Assembly: GCF_024693525.1 (NCBI RefSeq)
Contig: NZ_JAILKR010000129.1
Location: 34,593-98,592, forward strand
From: Selenomonas sp.
GTDB taxonomy: Bacteria; Bacillota_C; Negativicutes; Selenomonadales; Selenomonadaceae
Length of the DNA: 64,000 nt
Direction of reading: 5' to 3'
Positions 45,180 to 53,833 of the stretch are shown here, in pieces. The stretch's first letter is position 1. Each line of letters begins with the position of its first letter. The translations under genes and the position numbers were made by a program. Below the pieces are notes generated by a model. That model ran no database searches and was not told the DNA's origin. It was given only the letters and a program-made list of their open reading frames with translations.

Positions 45180-46367
45180 ATGCGGATAAGGAAGACCTTG
45201 TGGAGCAATGATGCTGAACCCATCATTGTCATCATGATTATCCTCCTGGTTTTGGGGACGATTAACGTTTTTAGTTCCAGCTTCGTCCTGTCGACAATTG
45301 ATTATGAAACGCCATATCACTTTTTGATTCGCCATACCATTTGGCTGGTGGTGGGCTTGTTTGCCTTTGTCATCTGCCGGCGAATCAATTACCGGCGTTG
45401 GCGCAATTGGATGCCTATGCTGCTTATGGTGATGCTGCTGTCCCTGGCGGCCGTTCTGGTGGTGGGCAACAGCGTCAACGGTGCTAAGCGCTGGCTAGGA
45501 GTTGGTGCCATCGCCTTCCAGCCGGCGGAGTTTGCCAAGCTCTTGAGCCTGATGCTGGCCGCAGCGGTTCTGGCCAGCCAGATAAAGCGGGGCAAAGAGA
45601 TATCGGTTGTCAATCTGCAGTATGGAATTATTGCGGTTATGGCAGGTCTTACCGAGCTGGAACCGGATTTGGGAACGGCGGCAATTATTTGCGGTGTTCC
45701 CCTAATCATGGCCGTGGTGGCTGGGATGAACGTTATGAAAATCGTTCGCCTGGGGGCCTTCGTTCTGGCTGGTGTAGTGGGGTTGATTTTCCTTCAGCCC
45801 TATCGCTTGAATCGAATTAAAATCATGCTTGACCCTTGGTCCGATGCTCAGGGCATCGGCTATCAGACCGTTCAGTCCCTGTCGACTATCGGCTCTGGTG
45901 GATTCTGGGGCATGGGACTTGGCGATGGCGTCAGCAAGTACGAATACCTGCCCGAGGCACATACGGACTTTGCCTTTGCGATTTTCTGCCAGGAGCATGG
46001 TTATGTAGGGGCCTTGATGGTCTTCCTGCTTTTCGCCTTGATGATTTTCTTCTGTGTCCGCATTGCCAACCGGGCCGAGGATGAATTTGGACAGATTCTG
46101 GCCACGGGTATCATGTTGCTCATTTTGGGGCAGGCCCTGGCGAATATGGCCATGGTCGGTGGCATGTTTGCCGTCGTTGGTGTACCACTGCCCTTTATCA
46201 GCTATGGCGGTTCGTCCCTGCTGGTCACGATGATAGCCATGGGAATCCTGCTGAACATCTGCGACCATGGGCACAAGCCACAGCCCAAGTTTGCCTCGAA
46301 GCAATCCGATTCGGATGAAGAGAAAAAGGACAAGGACGAACGTCCTTCCCTGCATCTGGTAAAATAA
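45180..46367 (+). CDS. ftsW: SEDS peptidoglycan glycosyltransferase FtsW
   Basis: A 395-residue polytopic SEDS protein (about ten helices) polymerising lipid II during division. Motifs: NGAKRWLGVG, FQPAEFAKLL, LEPDLGTAAII, and the loop YLPEAHTDFAFAIFCQEHG carrying the catalytic Asp. GVPLPFISYGGSSLL is the C-terminal hallmark. The hydrophilic tail (KPQPKFASKQSDSDEEKKDK) is typical of FtsW rather than RodA, but the FtsW/RodA choice is not certain because no dcw genes or partner PBP are adjacent. Confidence 0.85.
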   Translation: MRIRKTLWSNDAEPIIVIMIILLVLGTINVFSSSFVLSTIDYETPYHFLIRHTIWLVVGLFAFVICRRINYRRWRNWMPMLLMVMLLSLAAVLVVGNSVNGAKRWLGVGAIAFQPAEFAKLLSLMLAAAVLASQIKRGKEISVVNLQYGIIAVMAGLTELEPDLGTAAIICGVPLIMAVVAGMNVMKIVRLGAFVLAGVVGLIFLQPYRLNRIKIMLDPWSDAQGIGYQTVQSLSTIGSGGFWGMGLGDGVSKYEYLPEAHTDFAFAIFCQEHGYVGALMVFLLFALMIFFCVRIANRAEDEFGQILATGIMLLILGQALANMAMVGGMFAVVGVPLPFISYGGSSLLVTMIAMGILLNICDHGHKPQPKFASKQSDSDEEKKDKDERPSLHLVK

Positions 46368-46383
46368 CTATCAGCAATAAAGC

Positions 46384-46428
46384 AAAAAGCGCCCCACTGA
46401 CTATTTAGTCAGTGGGGCGCTGTGTTTT
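46384..46428 (+). terminator. Strong bidirectional terminator between ftsW and the YgbA-like gene
   Basis: A perfect 16-bp inverted repeat AGCGCCCCACTGACTA / TAGTCAGTGGGGCGCT (46388-46421), with an AAAAA tract on the left (U-tract for the minus strand) and GTGTTTT on the right. It ends ftsW and the convergent minus-strand gene. Confidence 0.92.
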
Positions 46429-46434
46429 CACGAT

Positions 46435-46896
46435 TTATTTCTTTGCTTTTCGATCTTTGGCGCGTTTCTTGGACGCTTCTTCTTTAGCCTTGACCTTGTC
46501 GTCGATTTTCTTAGCCTGTTGATACTTGGCATAATCGACGCCCATGCTGGCCAGTTTGTGTTTGAAGGCCATGATGGGGTGACGCAGGAACATGCGCTTC
46601 TGGGAGGAACCCATGATATGCAGGAATTCCTGTGCCTGTTTGGAACCGAAGCAGTTGACGGTGCGGTCGCAACGGTCACAGATAGGTTTGGTGATACCGT
46701 ACGGGCAGCGGTTCATCTTGGTCATAACCGTGGCGAGCAGTGCCGTGCATTTCGGGCAAAGGGTATCGCCGGAAGTTTTGTGATGGCTATGGCAGTAGAT
46801 GCCGAAGGTCTTGCGAATGTTGGCTTTTTCTTTCGGGATGTTGTTCTTTATTTCTACCGGTTTCCTTGTCGGCAAGAAACGAGAAAAAATGCTCAT
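46435..46896 (-). CDS. YgbA-type cysteine-rich protein (nitrous-oxide-stimulated promoter family)
   Basis: A 153-residue basic protein. Residues about 30-85 carry the Cys/His pattern of the YgbA_NO family: IYCHSHH, LCPKCTALL, CPYGITKPICDRCDRTVNCF. A Lys-rich tail of about 40 residues ends the protein. In enterobacteria ygbA belongs to nitrosative-stress regulons; its activity is poorly known. The Cys set suits Zn or Fe-S binding. The gene is divergent from the kinase operon, and a palindrome GTCAAAGTTTTGAC (46928-46941) lies just upstream of its start. Confidence 0.75.
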   Translation of the reverse strand: MSIFSRFLPTRKPVEIKNNIPKEKANIRKTFGIYCHSHHKTSGDTLCPKCTALLATVMTKMNRCPYGITKPICDRCDRTVNCFGSKQAQEFLHIMGSSQKRMFLRHPIMAFKHKLASMGVDYAKYQQAKKIDDKVKAKEEASKKRAKDRKAKK

Positions 46897-46927
46897 ATTG
46901 AATCACCTTTCAGTATGTTTGAAATAG

Positions 46928-46941
46928 GTCAAAGTTTTGAC
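46928..46941. promoter_or_regulatory. 14-bp palindrome upstream of the YgbA-like gene
   Basis: GTCAAA-GT-TTTGAC is a nearly perfect dyad, placed 32 bases before the minus-strand start and about 50 bases before the plus-strand promoter. It may be a regulator site; it is not a canonical FNR box, whose half-sites point the other way. Confidence 0.4.
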
Positions 46942-46986
46942 ACTTCTTTTATTTTAAAGGTATTTGGGGATAAAAGCAAGTCTCCC

Positions 46987-47014
46987 TTGACTTCCCGATT
47001 TTTCATAGTAAAAT
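46987..47014 (+). promoter_or_regulatory. Sigma-A promoter for the small protein-DegS-decarboxylase operon
   Basis: TTGACT (46987-46992), 16-base spacer, TAAAAT (47009-47014). Confidence 0.75.
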
Positions 47015-47054
47015 TTAAAGGAGAGTAAGTTGGGATAAGTGTGTTTACCCGGAG

Positions 47055-47258
47055 GTGAGCAGTATTTCTTTCTTGAAACAACATGGCAAGGCAATATCCA
47101 ATGTACTGGTGGTATTGCTGGTAATTGGTGCAATTTATACGAAGGTCCAGGAAAACGGAGCGGATTCCTTATTCAGGATGTCGGACTTGCAGATTTTGGC
47201 AGGAGCGATTTTGGGGTTGCTGGTAATTCGCTGGTTTAACAAGCGGCATAAGAAGTAG
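47055..47258 (+). CDS. Small membrane protein of unknown function (start uncertain)
   Basis: A frame of up to 67 residues encodes two hydrophobic helices (about residues 14-29 and 45-59; NVLVVLLVIGAIY and LQILAGAILGLLVI) and a basic end KRHKK. The start is unclear: GTG 47055 lies inside the GGAGGTG ribosome site, TTG 47073 is rather far from it (15 bases), and the best-spaced codon is an ATT at 47064. I give the longest form. It is the first gene after the promoter and lies 17 bases before the histidine kinase; it could be a membrane partner for that soluble kinase (conjecture). Confidence 0.5.
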   Translation: MSSISFLKQHGKAISNVLVVLLVIGAIYTKVQENGADSLFRMSDLQILAGAILGLLVIRWFNKRHKK

Positions 47259-47275
47259 AAATAGGGAGGAACAGT

Positions 47276-48553
47276 ATGGCAGCCCTCAACAATGAATCCC
47301 TGATGGATGGAAATGGTGGCATCAAGGAAGGTTCCCTGAAAAGCATCCTGACGAATACAATCGACACGATTGAAAACAGCAAATCGCAGATTTTTGAAAT
47401 ATACGAAACGGCCCGTACCGAGGTCGAAAACAGCAAAAAGCAGCTGCAGGAACTAAAGGAACAGGCCCGGAAGACCATTGACCGGGTGGACGAACTGGCC
47501 AAGAAAGAACAGCGCGAAAAACAGCATCTGGTCTTAGTCAGCGGCAACTTCCAGAATTATTCGGAAGAGAAAATCCGTGCCAGCTATGAAGCCGTCAAAA
47601 ATGTTCAGGTGGAGCTTGGCGTGGAACGGGAGAAGGAACAGGCCCTGCGTCAGCAGCGCGACAAGCTGGAACTTCGCCTGCGCCATTTGCAGGTGATGCT
47701 GGTTCAGGCGGAGCATTTGGCACTGGCCATTGGCTCCGTGCTTTCCTATCTCAGTTCCCAGGTCAGCGGCGTGGTCTGGAAAATCGAAGCCGTCCAGAAG
47801 GACAAGTTTGTCGGGGCGCGCATCATCAAGGCTCAGGAAGAAGAGCGCTATCGCGTCTCCCGTGAGATTCACGATGGCCCGGCCCAGGATTTGGCTAACC
47901 TTATTTTCCAGACCTCGATTGCGGAAAAGCTCATTGATTATGACCCAGAGGAAGCTAAGCGTACTCTGCAGGAGCTTCGCCAGCAGATTCGCGACTGCCT
48001 CAGCAACGTGCGCCAGGTCATTTTCGACATGCGCCCCATGGCCCTGGATGATTTGGGGCTGGCACCGGCTATCAATCAGCTGGTAGGACGGCTGGCTTCC
48101 CGGGGAATCCTGTCCACGGATTTCAGTGTGGATGGCAAATCCTACGATTTGCCGAAGCACGTTGAGATTGCCATTTTTCGGGTGGTGCAGGAGGCACTGA
48201 ACAACGTGGCCCATCATGCCGGGACGGATAAGGCCCGGGTTCGCCTGCTATATCGGCCTCAGGCATTATCCGTATTGATTGAAGACGAGGGCAAGGGCTT
48301 CGATGCTGAAGCCGATCCCGAGATTCCTGATGTTACTGCCGAGGAAATCCTGGCGGATGGTACCGACCATGCCGGTCAGTTCGGCATCATGGGCATGAAG
48401 GAGCGCGCCAAGATTATCGGGGCAGAACTCAATGTCCTGTCAACCGTTGGCAAGGGCACCCGCATTCATCTGCGTGTACCCAACAAGATTCCTGGTGCTA
48501 GTAAGGAAGATGTTAAGGTAGTTAATACTCCCGACAAGGGTAAAAAATCGTGA
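47276..48553 (+). CDS. Cytosolic DegS-like sensor histidine kinase
   Basis: A 425-residue kinase without membrane helices. An N-terminal coiled coil (about residues 20-170, rich in Glu/Gln/Lys) is followed by a HisKA_3 domain with EEERYRVSREIHDGPAQDLA. There the phospho-accepting His is followed by the D-x3-Q phosphatase-type motif. A HATPase domain follows (EALNNVAHHAG, EDEGKGFDAEA, GQFGIMGMKERA). This is the DegS layout. No DegU-type response regulator gene is next to it; instead a decarboxylase gene overlaps its stop codon. The partner must lie elsewhere. Confidence 0.88.
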   Translation: MAALNNESLMDGNGGIKEGSLKSILTNTIDTIENSKSQIFEIYETARTEVENSKKQLQELKEQARKTIDRVDELAKKEQREKQHLVLVSGNFQNYSEEKIRASYEAVKNVQVELGVEREKEQALRQQRDKLELRLRHLQVMLVQAEHLALAIGSVLSYLSSQVSGVVWKIEAVQKDKFVGARIIKAQEEERYRVSREIHDGPAQDLANLIFQTSIAEKLIDYDPEEAKRTLQELRQQIRDCLSNVRQVIFDMRPMALDDLGLAPAINQLVGRLASRGILSTDFSVDGKSYDLPKHVEIAIFRVVQEALNNVAHHAGTDKARVRLLYRPQALSVLIEDEGKGFDAEADPEIPDVTAEEILADGTDHAGQFGIMGMKERAKIIGAELNVLSTVGKGTRIHLRVPNKIPGASKEDVKVVNTPDKGKKS

Positions 48554-50031
48554 TGAAAAAAGATCGTTCAATCCAATCAAATCAGCTAAGAGCGCCGATT
48601 GCGGAGGCTATGCAGGCTTACGCGCGAGACGGCGCTCTCGCTTTTCATACGCCGGGGCACAAACAGGGGCTGGGGGCCCATCCTTTGCTCAAAAAGCTCA
48701 TTACAGATGAGGGACTTCGGGAAGAAGTCTCCTTGATGGAGGAGCTGGATGACCTCCACGAGCCGACGATGTGCATCCGCGAAGCCCAACAGCTGGCGGC
48801 AGACCTCTATGGTGCCGATGAGGCCTATTTCATGATAAACGGCACCAGCGGTGCCATTCATACGATGCTGATGGCGGCTCTCCGTCCCGGTGATACGGTG
48901 CTGGTGCCGCGCAATGCACATCGTTCGATGATTGGCGGCATCATTCTGGTGGGGGCAAAGCCTGTCTTCATCCAGCCGGAAATCGACGAGCGGCTGGGTA
49001 TTGCCATGGGCCTTCGCCTAAGCGAGATCAAAAAGGCCATTGCGGTCCATCCTGAGGCCAAGGCGCTGGCCCTGGTTTACCCCACCTATTACGGCGTAAC
49101 GGTGGATTTGCAGGCCATTGCCGACGAGCTGCATGCCCATAACATGCTGCTGCTGGTGGATGAAGCCCATGGCCCCCATCTGAAGTTCTCTGAGGCTCTG
49201 CCGCTCCAGGCCATCGATGCCGGGGCCGATATGGCGGCCCAGAGCACCCATAAAATTGTGGGAAGCATGACGCAGACCTCGATGCTGCTCGTAAAGGGGC
49301 CTCGGGTCAATGAGGAACGTGTCCGTCAGGCCGCCAGCCTGTTGCAGTCGACAAGTCCCAACCAATTGTTGCTGGCGTCCTTGGATATCGCCCGTCTGCA
49401 GCTGGCGGAAGAGGGTACCGAAAAAGTCAGCCGGGCCGTAAGGCTTGCTGAAAAGCTGCGCCAGGACATCAATAGAATTGACGGCCTCTGGTCCTTTGGT
49501 GCTGATTACCTGCAGACAGAGGGGGCATCTGGCCTAGACCTTACCAAGGTTACGGTCAGCCTGCGCCAGCTTGGCATCAGCGGGCCCCAGGCAGAAGAAA
49601 TCCTGCGCCATGAATATAAGATTCAGTGCGAGCTTTCTGATGCCTATAATCTGCTCTTTATCATTTCCTATGCGGATACGGAGCATGAGACGGCGGTACT
49701 TTTGGCCGCGTTTAAGGAACTGGCAGCCTGCTATAAGGGAAAAGAGCAATTCTCGGTTCCGGCAGCTATGCCAGCTGTGCCTGTGCTGGGCATGACGCCG
49801 CGGGCGGCGTTCTTTGCTGACTATGAGCAGGTGCCCTTTGCAGAAGCTGCCGGCCGCATCGCAGCCGAACAGCTGATGTTCTACCCGCCGGGGATTCCGA
49901 TCCTGGCGCCGGGGGATAGAATTGACCAGTCAAGTCTTTCCTATATCCGCGCCATGCAAAAGCTGGGACTCAAAGTGGTGGGCCCCCAGGATACCAATCT
50001 AAAGACATTGAAGGTAGTGAAAGAATCGTGA
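48553..50031 (+). CDS. Orn/Lys/Arg decarboxylase family protein
   Basis: A PLP enzyme of 492 residues (fold type I), shorter than the inducible E. coli decarboxylases because it lacks their N-terminal wing domain, as in the YaaO/SpeA-type proteins of Firmicutes. The PLP lysine is in STHKIVGSMTQTS; also visible are AFHTPGHKQG, FMINGTSGAIHTML, LLVDEAHGPHL and a C-terminal FYPPGIPILAPGD. The ATG at 48553 overlaps the kinase stop (TGATG); GTG 48550 is an alternative. The substrate cannot be told from sequence. Its stop overlaps the tmk start (GTGA). Confidence 0.88.
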   Translation: MKKDRSIQSNQLRAPIAEAMQAYARDGALAFHTPGHKQGLGAHPLLKKLITDEGLREEVSLMEELDDLHEPTMCIREAQQLAADLYGADEAYFMINGTSGAIHTMLMAALRPGDTVLVPRNAHRSMIGGIILVGAKPVFIQPEIDERLGIAMGLRLSEIKKAIAVHPEAKALALVYPTYYGVTVDLQAIADELHAHNMLLLVDEAHGPHLKFSEALPLQAIDAGADMAAQSTHKIVGSMTQTSMLLVKGPRVNEERVRQAASLLQSTSPNQLLLASLDIARLQLAEEGTEKVSRAVRLAEKLRQDINRIDGLWSFGADYLQTEGASGLDLTKVTVSLRQLGISGPQAEEILRHEYKIQCELSDAYNLLFIISYADTEHETAVLLAAFKELAACYKGKEQFSVPAAMPAVPVLGMTPRAAFFADYEQVPFAEAAGRIAAEQLMFYPPGIPILAPGDRIDQSSLSYIRAMQKLGLKVVGPQDTNLKTLKVVKES

Positions 50032-50699
50032 GCAAAGGAAAACTCATCATTATAGAAGCCGGCGATGGCTCAGGCAAGGCCACCCAGACCAAGGCCCTTT
50101 ATGACCATTTGGTTCGCGATGGCTATCGCGTCCATCGCATCGAGTTCCCCGACTACGCGGCCGACTCGTCCATGCTGGTGCGCATGTACCTGCGAGGGGA
50201 TTTCGGCGGCCATGCCGAGGATGTCAACGCTTTTGCGGCCTCGACATTTTTTGCTGTCGATCGCTATGCGTCCTTCCGCATGAAGTGGAAGGAATTCTAC
50301 GATAACGGCGATATTATCCTGGCTGACCGCTACACGACCAGCAACATGGTTCATCAGGCGGTGAAGCTCACCGATGCCAGGGAGCGCGAGGCGTTCCTCG
50401 ACTGGCTTTGGGATTTTGAGTTTGTGAAAATCGGCCTGCCTGTGCCGGATAAAGTCGTATTCCTCGACATGGCGCCGGAGGTTGCCGATAAGCTCATTGC
50501 GGCCCGGGCCAAGGAAACGGGGACGGAGAAGGACATTCACGAAAAGGATACCGGCTATCTGCACCGCTGTCATGCCGCCTATTTGGAGCTGGCGGCCAAA
50601 TATGACTGGTCAAAAGTCATTTGCAGTGAGGGCGGGGAGCCGCGCAGCATTGCGGCCATCCATGACGAGGTATACAGGGCGGTTAAGACCGTACTTTAA
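50028..50699 (+). CDS. tmk: Thymidylate kinase family protein
   Basis: Phosphorylates dTMP to dTDP. The 223-residue protein has a P-loop EAGDGSGKATQT, in which Ala replaces the usual Thr/Ser directly after the Lys, and the dTMP-site motif DRYTTSNMVHQAVK. The GSGKAT loop appears to be a firmicute subfamily variant, but the residue normally binds Mg2+, so activity or substrate range may differ. The GTG start overlaps the decarboxylase stop. Together with rnmV and rsmA it forms a housekeeping cluster typical of Firmicutes. Confidence 0.85.
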   Translation: MSKGKLIIIEAGDGSGKATQTKALYDHLVRDGYRVHRIEFPDYAADSSMLVRMYLRGDFGGHAEDVNAFAASTFFAVDRYASFRMKWKEFYDNGDIILADRYTTSNMVHQAVKLTDAREREAFLDWLWDFEFVKIGLPVPDKVVFLDMAPEVADKLIAARAKETGTEKDIHEKDTGYLHRCHAAYLELAAKYDWSKVICSEGGEPRSIAAIHDEVYRAVKTVL

Positions 50700-50723
50700 A
50701 CCAGAAGGATACGAGGAATTTTT

Positions 50724-51269
50724 ATGATAAAAGAAGTATTGGTGGTTGAGGGCAAGATGGATGTGGTGGCTATCGATAAAGCCGTCGAAGCTGATTGCAT
50801 CATTACGGAAGGATTCAACCTGAAGCCCCAGGCGCTCAAGAATATTGAACAGGCTTATAAAAAACGCGGCATCATCATCATGACGGATCCGGATTCGGCT
50901 GGCGAGCGCATTCGCCTGTATCTTTCGCGCCGTTTCCCCAATGCCAAGCACGCCTTTGTGCCGGTGGAAGATGCCACCGATAACGATGACATCGGCATCG
51001 AACAGGCCAAGCCCGATGCCATCCGCAAGGCGCTCGAGAAGGTGCGTACGCTGGACTGGGAGCCAACGAAGAATTTTACGGGAGCGGACCTCATCATGCA
51101 TGATTTGTCGGGGGCTGATCGGGCCAGCCAGCGCCGTGCCCGTTTGGGAGCAATCCTCGGCCTTGGCTTTGCCAATGCCAAGACCTTTTTGAAACGGCTC
51201 AACCATTATGGAGTAACGAGAGAAGAATTTGCTGACGCTGTGGCGCAGCTTGACAAGGAGGAAGTATGA
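50724..51269 (+). CDS. rnmV: Ribonuclease M5
   Basis: Toprim-domain nuclease of 181 residues that matures 5S rRNA precursors. The Toprim Glu is in VVEGKMDVVAID and the DxD motif is in MTDPDSAGERIRLYL; the C-terminal domain (ADLIMHDLSGADRASQRR, then AILGLGFANAKTFLKRLN) matches RnmV. It is a firmicute-type gene in an otherwise Gram-negative-looking window. Its stop overlaps the rsmA ATG (ATGA). Confidence 0.95.
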   Translation: MIKEVLVVEGKMDVVAIDKAVEADCIITEGFNLKPQALKNIEQAYKKRGIIIMTDPDSAGERIRLYLSRRFPNAKHAFVPVEDATDNDDIGIEQAKPDAIRKALEKVRTLDWEPTKNFTGADLIMHDLSGADRASQRRARLGAILGLGFANAKTFLKRLNHYGVTREEFADAVAQLDKEEV

Positions 51270-52147
51270 ACCACCAGGATGAAGAAATTTTACAGCCGAA
51301 GATTGCCAGCCGTTCTGTAACCAATCACATTTTGAAGGCTTTTGGCCTGCGCATGAGCAAGAAACTCGGCCAGAACTTCCTGATTGATGCGAGCATCGTC
51401 CAGGGCATTGTCGATGCAGCGGAGATCCAGCCAGGAGAACGGGTGCTGGAGATTGGCCCGGGCATCGGCACCCTGACCCAAGGTCTTGCCGAGGCTGGTG
51501 CTGAGGTAACGGCTGTTGAGCTGGATAAGAAACTGCCAGCAGTGCTGGCGGAGACGCTCAAGGCCTATGACAACGTCACCATCGTGCCGGGAGATATCCT
51601 CAAGGTGAACATCCCGGAAATCATGGGGGAAGGCCCCTTCAAGGTGGCGGCCAATCTGCCCTATTACATCACGACGCCGATCCTTATGACCCTGCTCGAG
51701 CGTCATCTGCCGATTACGCGCATGGTCACCATGGTGCAGAAGGAAGTTGCCGAGCGCATGATTGCAAAGCCCGGTTCCCGGACTTATGGCGCTCTGTCGG
51801 TGGCGGTTCAGTATTATACGGAACCGGAAATTGTCCTCGACGTTCCACCGCGTTCCTTTATCCCCGCGCCGGAAGTCGACAGCGTCGTCATCGCCTGCAA
51901 GGTTCGTGAAACGCCAGCCGTTGACGTCATGGAGGAGAAGATGTTCTTCCGGGTGGTAAAGGCAGCCTTTGGCCAGCGCCGCAAAACTCTTTCGAATGCC
52001 TTGAAGGGCGGCGGCTTCCCCAAGGAGCAGGTTCGCGATGCCATGGAGGCTGCTGGTATCGAGATGACGCGCCGCGGCGAAACCCTTTCCCTCGAAGAAT
52101 TTGCCAAGCTTGCCGATGAATTCACAAAGCTTGCAAAAAATGCTTAA
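51266..52147 (+). CDS. rsmA: 16S rRNA (adenine-1518/1519-N6)-dimethyltransferase RsmA
   Basis: KsgA-type dimethyltransferase, 293 residues. Motifs: KKLGQNFLIDASIV, SAM site EIGPGIGTLTQGLAE, AVELDKKLP and catalytic NLPYYITTPI; the C-terminal RNA-contact domain (FGQRRKTLSNALKG) is intact. The rnmV-rsmA pairing is standard in Firmicutes. Confidence 0.97.
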   Translation: MNHQDEEILQPKIASRSVTNHILKAFGLRMSKKLGQNFLIDASIVQGIVDAAEIQPGERVLEIGPGIGTLTQGLAEAGAEVTAVELDKKLPAVLAETLKAYDNVTIVPGDILKVNIPEIMGEGPFKVAANLPYYITTPILMTLLERHLPITRMVTMVQKEVAERMIAKPGSRTYGALSVAVQYYTEPEIVLDVPPRSFIPAPEVDSVVIACKVRETPAVDVMEEKMFFRVVKAAFGQRRKTLSNALKGGGFPKEQVRDAMEAAGIEMTRRGETLSLEEFAKLADEFTKLAKNA

Positions 52148-52154
52148 ATTTTTA

Positions 52155-52183
52155 TTGATACTATGCAAAAAATGTTATACAAT
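52155..52183 (+). promoter_or_regulatory. Sigma-A promoter of the NhaC antiporter gene
   Basis: TTGATA (52155-52160), 17-base spacer, TACAAT (52178-52183). The short leader contains TTGTAATG twice (about 52213-52228). Confidence 0.8.
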
Positions 52184-52252
52184 AGTACACGTGAAAAATA
52201 AAGTATGTAATATTGTAATGTTGTAATGTACAAGTATAACAGAAGGTAGGTT

Positions 52253-53761
52253 ATGTTCATGGCAGAATCCGTCTGGTCTGTATTGCCACCAGTCATTACG
52301 ATTGCGCTGGCTCTCTGGACGAAAGAAGTTTATATGTCGCTGATTATTGGTATTTTTTCCGGGGCGTTGCTCTTTACGGGGGGCAATATCTTAGAATCAA
52401 TTCTGACGATGTTTGCGGTCATGTCGGATAAAGTTGGCGGCAATGTCAACATTCTCGTATTCCTGGTCATCCTGGGCATCCTCGTGGCCGCTATCACGCG
52501 CAGTGGAGCAACCCGCGCCTACGGGGAATGGGCGGCCAAGGCCATCAACGGCAAGCGCAGTGCTTCGCTGGTTACGGCCCTTTTAGGATTGGTCATCTTT
52601 ATTGATGATTATTTCAATTGCCTGACTGTCGGTACGGTCATGCGTCCGGTTACTGACAAATTCAAGATCGCCCGCACGAAGCTGGCTTATATCATCGATG
52701 CCACGGCGGCGCCAATCTGCATCATCGCTCCGGTATCGAGCTGGGCAGCTGCGGTAGGTTCCTCGCTGCCGGAAGGCAGTGAGATTGACGGTTTTTCGCT
52801 GTTCCTGCAGACGATTCCGTTCAATCTCTATGCGTGGCTGACGCTTATCTTCATGGTCTTCTTGATTTGGACGGGCCGTGACTACAGCACGATGGCTAAG
52901 AGCGTTCGCGAGAGCAATGAGAATTTTGTCGTTCCAAAGGAATATCAGGATACGACAGGCATCAAGCATGAAGAGGAAGGCAATGGCAAAATCATCGATC
53001 TGTTGCTGCCGTTATTCGTTCTGATTGCGGCCTGCGTTTATGGCATGCTTTACACGGGTGGCATTCATGAGGGCAAGAGCATCGCCGATGCCTTTGCGAA
53101 CTGCGATTCTTCGAAGTCCCTCGTGCTGGGGTCTTTCATTGCCTTTATCTTTACGGGTTTCCTCTATCTGCCCCGCAAAGTCATTTCGTTCAATGCCTTC
53201 TGCGACAGTTTCGGCTGGGGCTTTAAGGCCATGACGCCGGCAATCTTTATCCTCTGCCTTGCCTGGACGCTTTCGGGTATCTGCAGTGATAAATATCTGA
53301 ACCTTGGCGGGTTCGTCGGCGGCATCGTCAGTGCCAACGCATCGCTTATCATGTTCCTGCCGCCGATTTTCTTCCTCGTGGCTATGGGCCTGGCCTTTGC
53401 AACGGGAACGTCCTGGGGAACTTTCGGTATCCTGATTCCGATTGCGGTAGCAGTTGTCGGCATGGACCCGAATATGCTCGTCGTCTGTGTAGCAGCTATC
53501 CTGTCTGGTGCTGTCGGTGGCGACCATGCTTCGCCGATTTCCGATACGACAATCCTCGCATCGGCAGGTGCGCAGTGTCATCACATTGACCATGTCAACA
53601 CACAGCTGCCATACGTCATGACGGTAGCAGGCTGCTGTGTAATTGGTTACGTAGTCGACGGCATCACCGCCAATGGCTGGCTGGGCCTTGGCGCCGCCTT
53701 GGTATGTCTGGTCGCCGTAATGGTTGTCATCATGGGCAAGGTGTCATCGTTAGAGAAATAA
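52253..53761 (+). CDS. NhaC-family Na+/H+ antiporter
   Basis: A 502-residue transporter with about 11-12 membrane helices. The NhaC family signature is visible: ALWTKEVYMSLIIGIFSGAL, GLVIFIDDYFNCLTVGTVM with the paired Asp, TAAPICIIAPVSSWAA and the late GGDHASPISDTTILAS. Exchange of Na+ (or a carboxylate such as malate/lactate in some relatives) for protons is the family activity; the true substrate is not resolved. It is monocistronic, between its own promoter and a strong terminator. A sodium-exchange gene is of interest beside the unusual c subunit of the ATP synthase. Confidence 0.88.
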   Translation: MFMAESVWSVLPPVITIALALWTKEVYMSLIIGIFSGALLFTGGNILESILTMFAVMSDKVGGNVNILVFLVILGILVAAITRSGATRAYGEWAAKAINGKRSASLVTALLGLVIFIDDYFNCLTVGTVMRPVTDKFKIARTKLAYIIDATAAPICIIAPVSSWAAAVGSSLPEGSEIDGFSLFLQTIPFNLYAWLTLIFMVFLIWTGRDYSTMAKSVRESNENFVVPKEYQDTTGIKHEEEGNGKIIDLLLPLFVLIAACVYGMLYTGGIHEGKSIADAFANCDSSKSLVLGSFIAFIFTGFLYLPRKVISFNAFCDSFGWGFKAMTPAIFILCLAWTLSGICSDKYLNLGGFVGGIVSANASLIMFLPPIFFLVAMGLAFATGTSWGTFGILIPIAVAVVGMDPNMLVVCVAAILSGAVGGDHASPISDTTILASAGAQCHHIDHVNTQLPYVMTVAGCCVIGYVVDGITANGWLGLGAALVCLVAVMVVIMGKVSSLEK

Positions 53762-53767
53762 AAAAAT

Positions 53768-53806
53768 GGCTGAAGTAGCACAGATACTACTTCAGCCGTT
53801 TTTTTT
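53768..53806 (+). terminator. Rho-independent terminator after the NhaC gene
   Basis: GGCTGAAGTAG (53768-53778) / CTACTTCAGCC (53787-53797) followed by GTTTTTTTT. Confidence 0.92.
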
Positions 53807-53833
53807 ATAAGCGTGTCCCGGTAAGTCAAAAGT

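Noticed and set aside
46519..47028. 169-codon plus-strand frame over the YgbA-like gene
   Set aside because: The minus-strand frame carries the ordered Cys/His motifs and a sensible terminator; the plus-strand frame does not.
52201..52230. TTGTAATG repeat in the nhaC leader considered as an operator or CRISPR-like repeat
   Set aside because: Only two short AT-rich copies without symmetry or regular spacing; likely chance.
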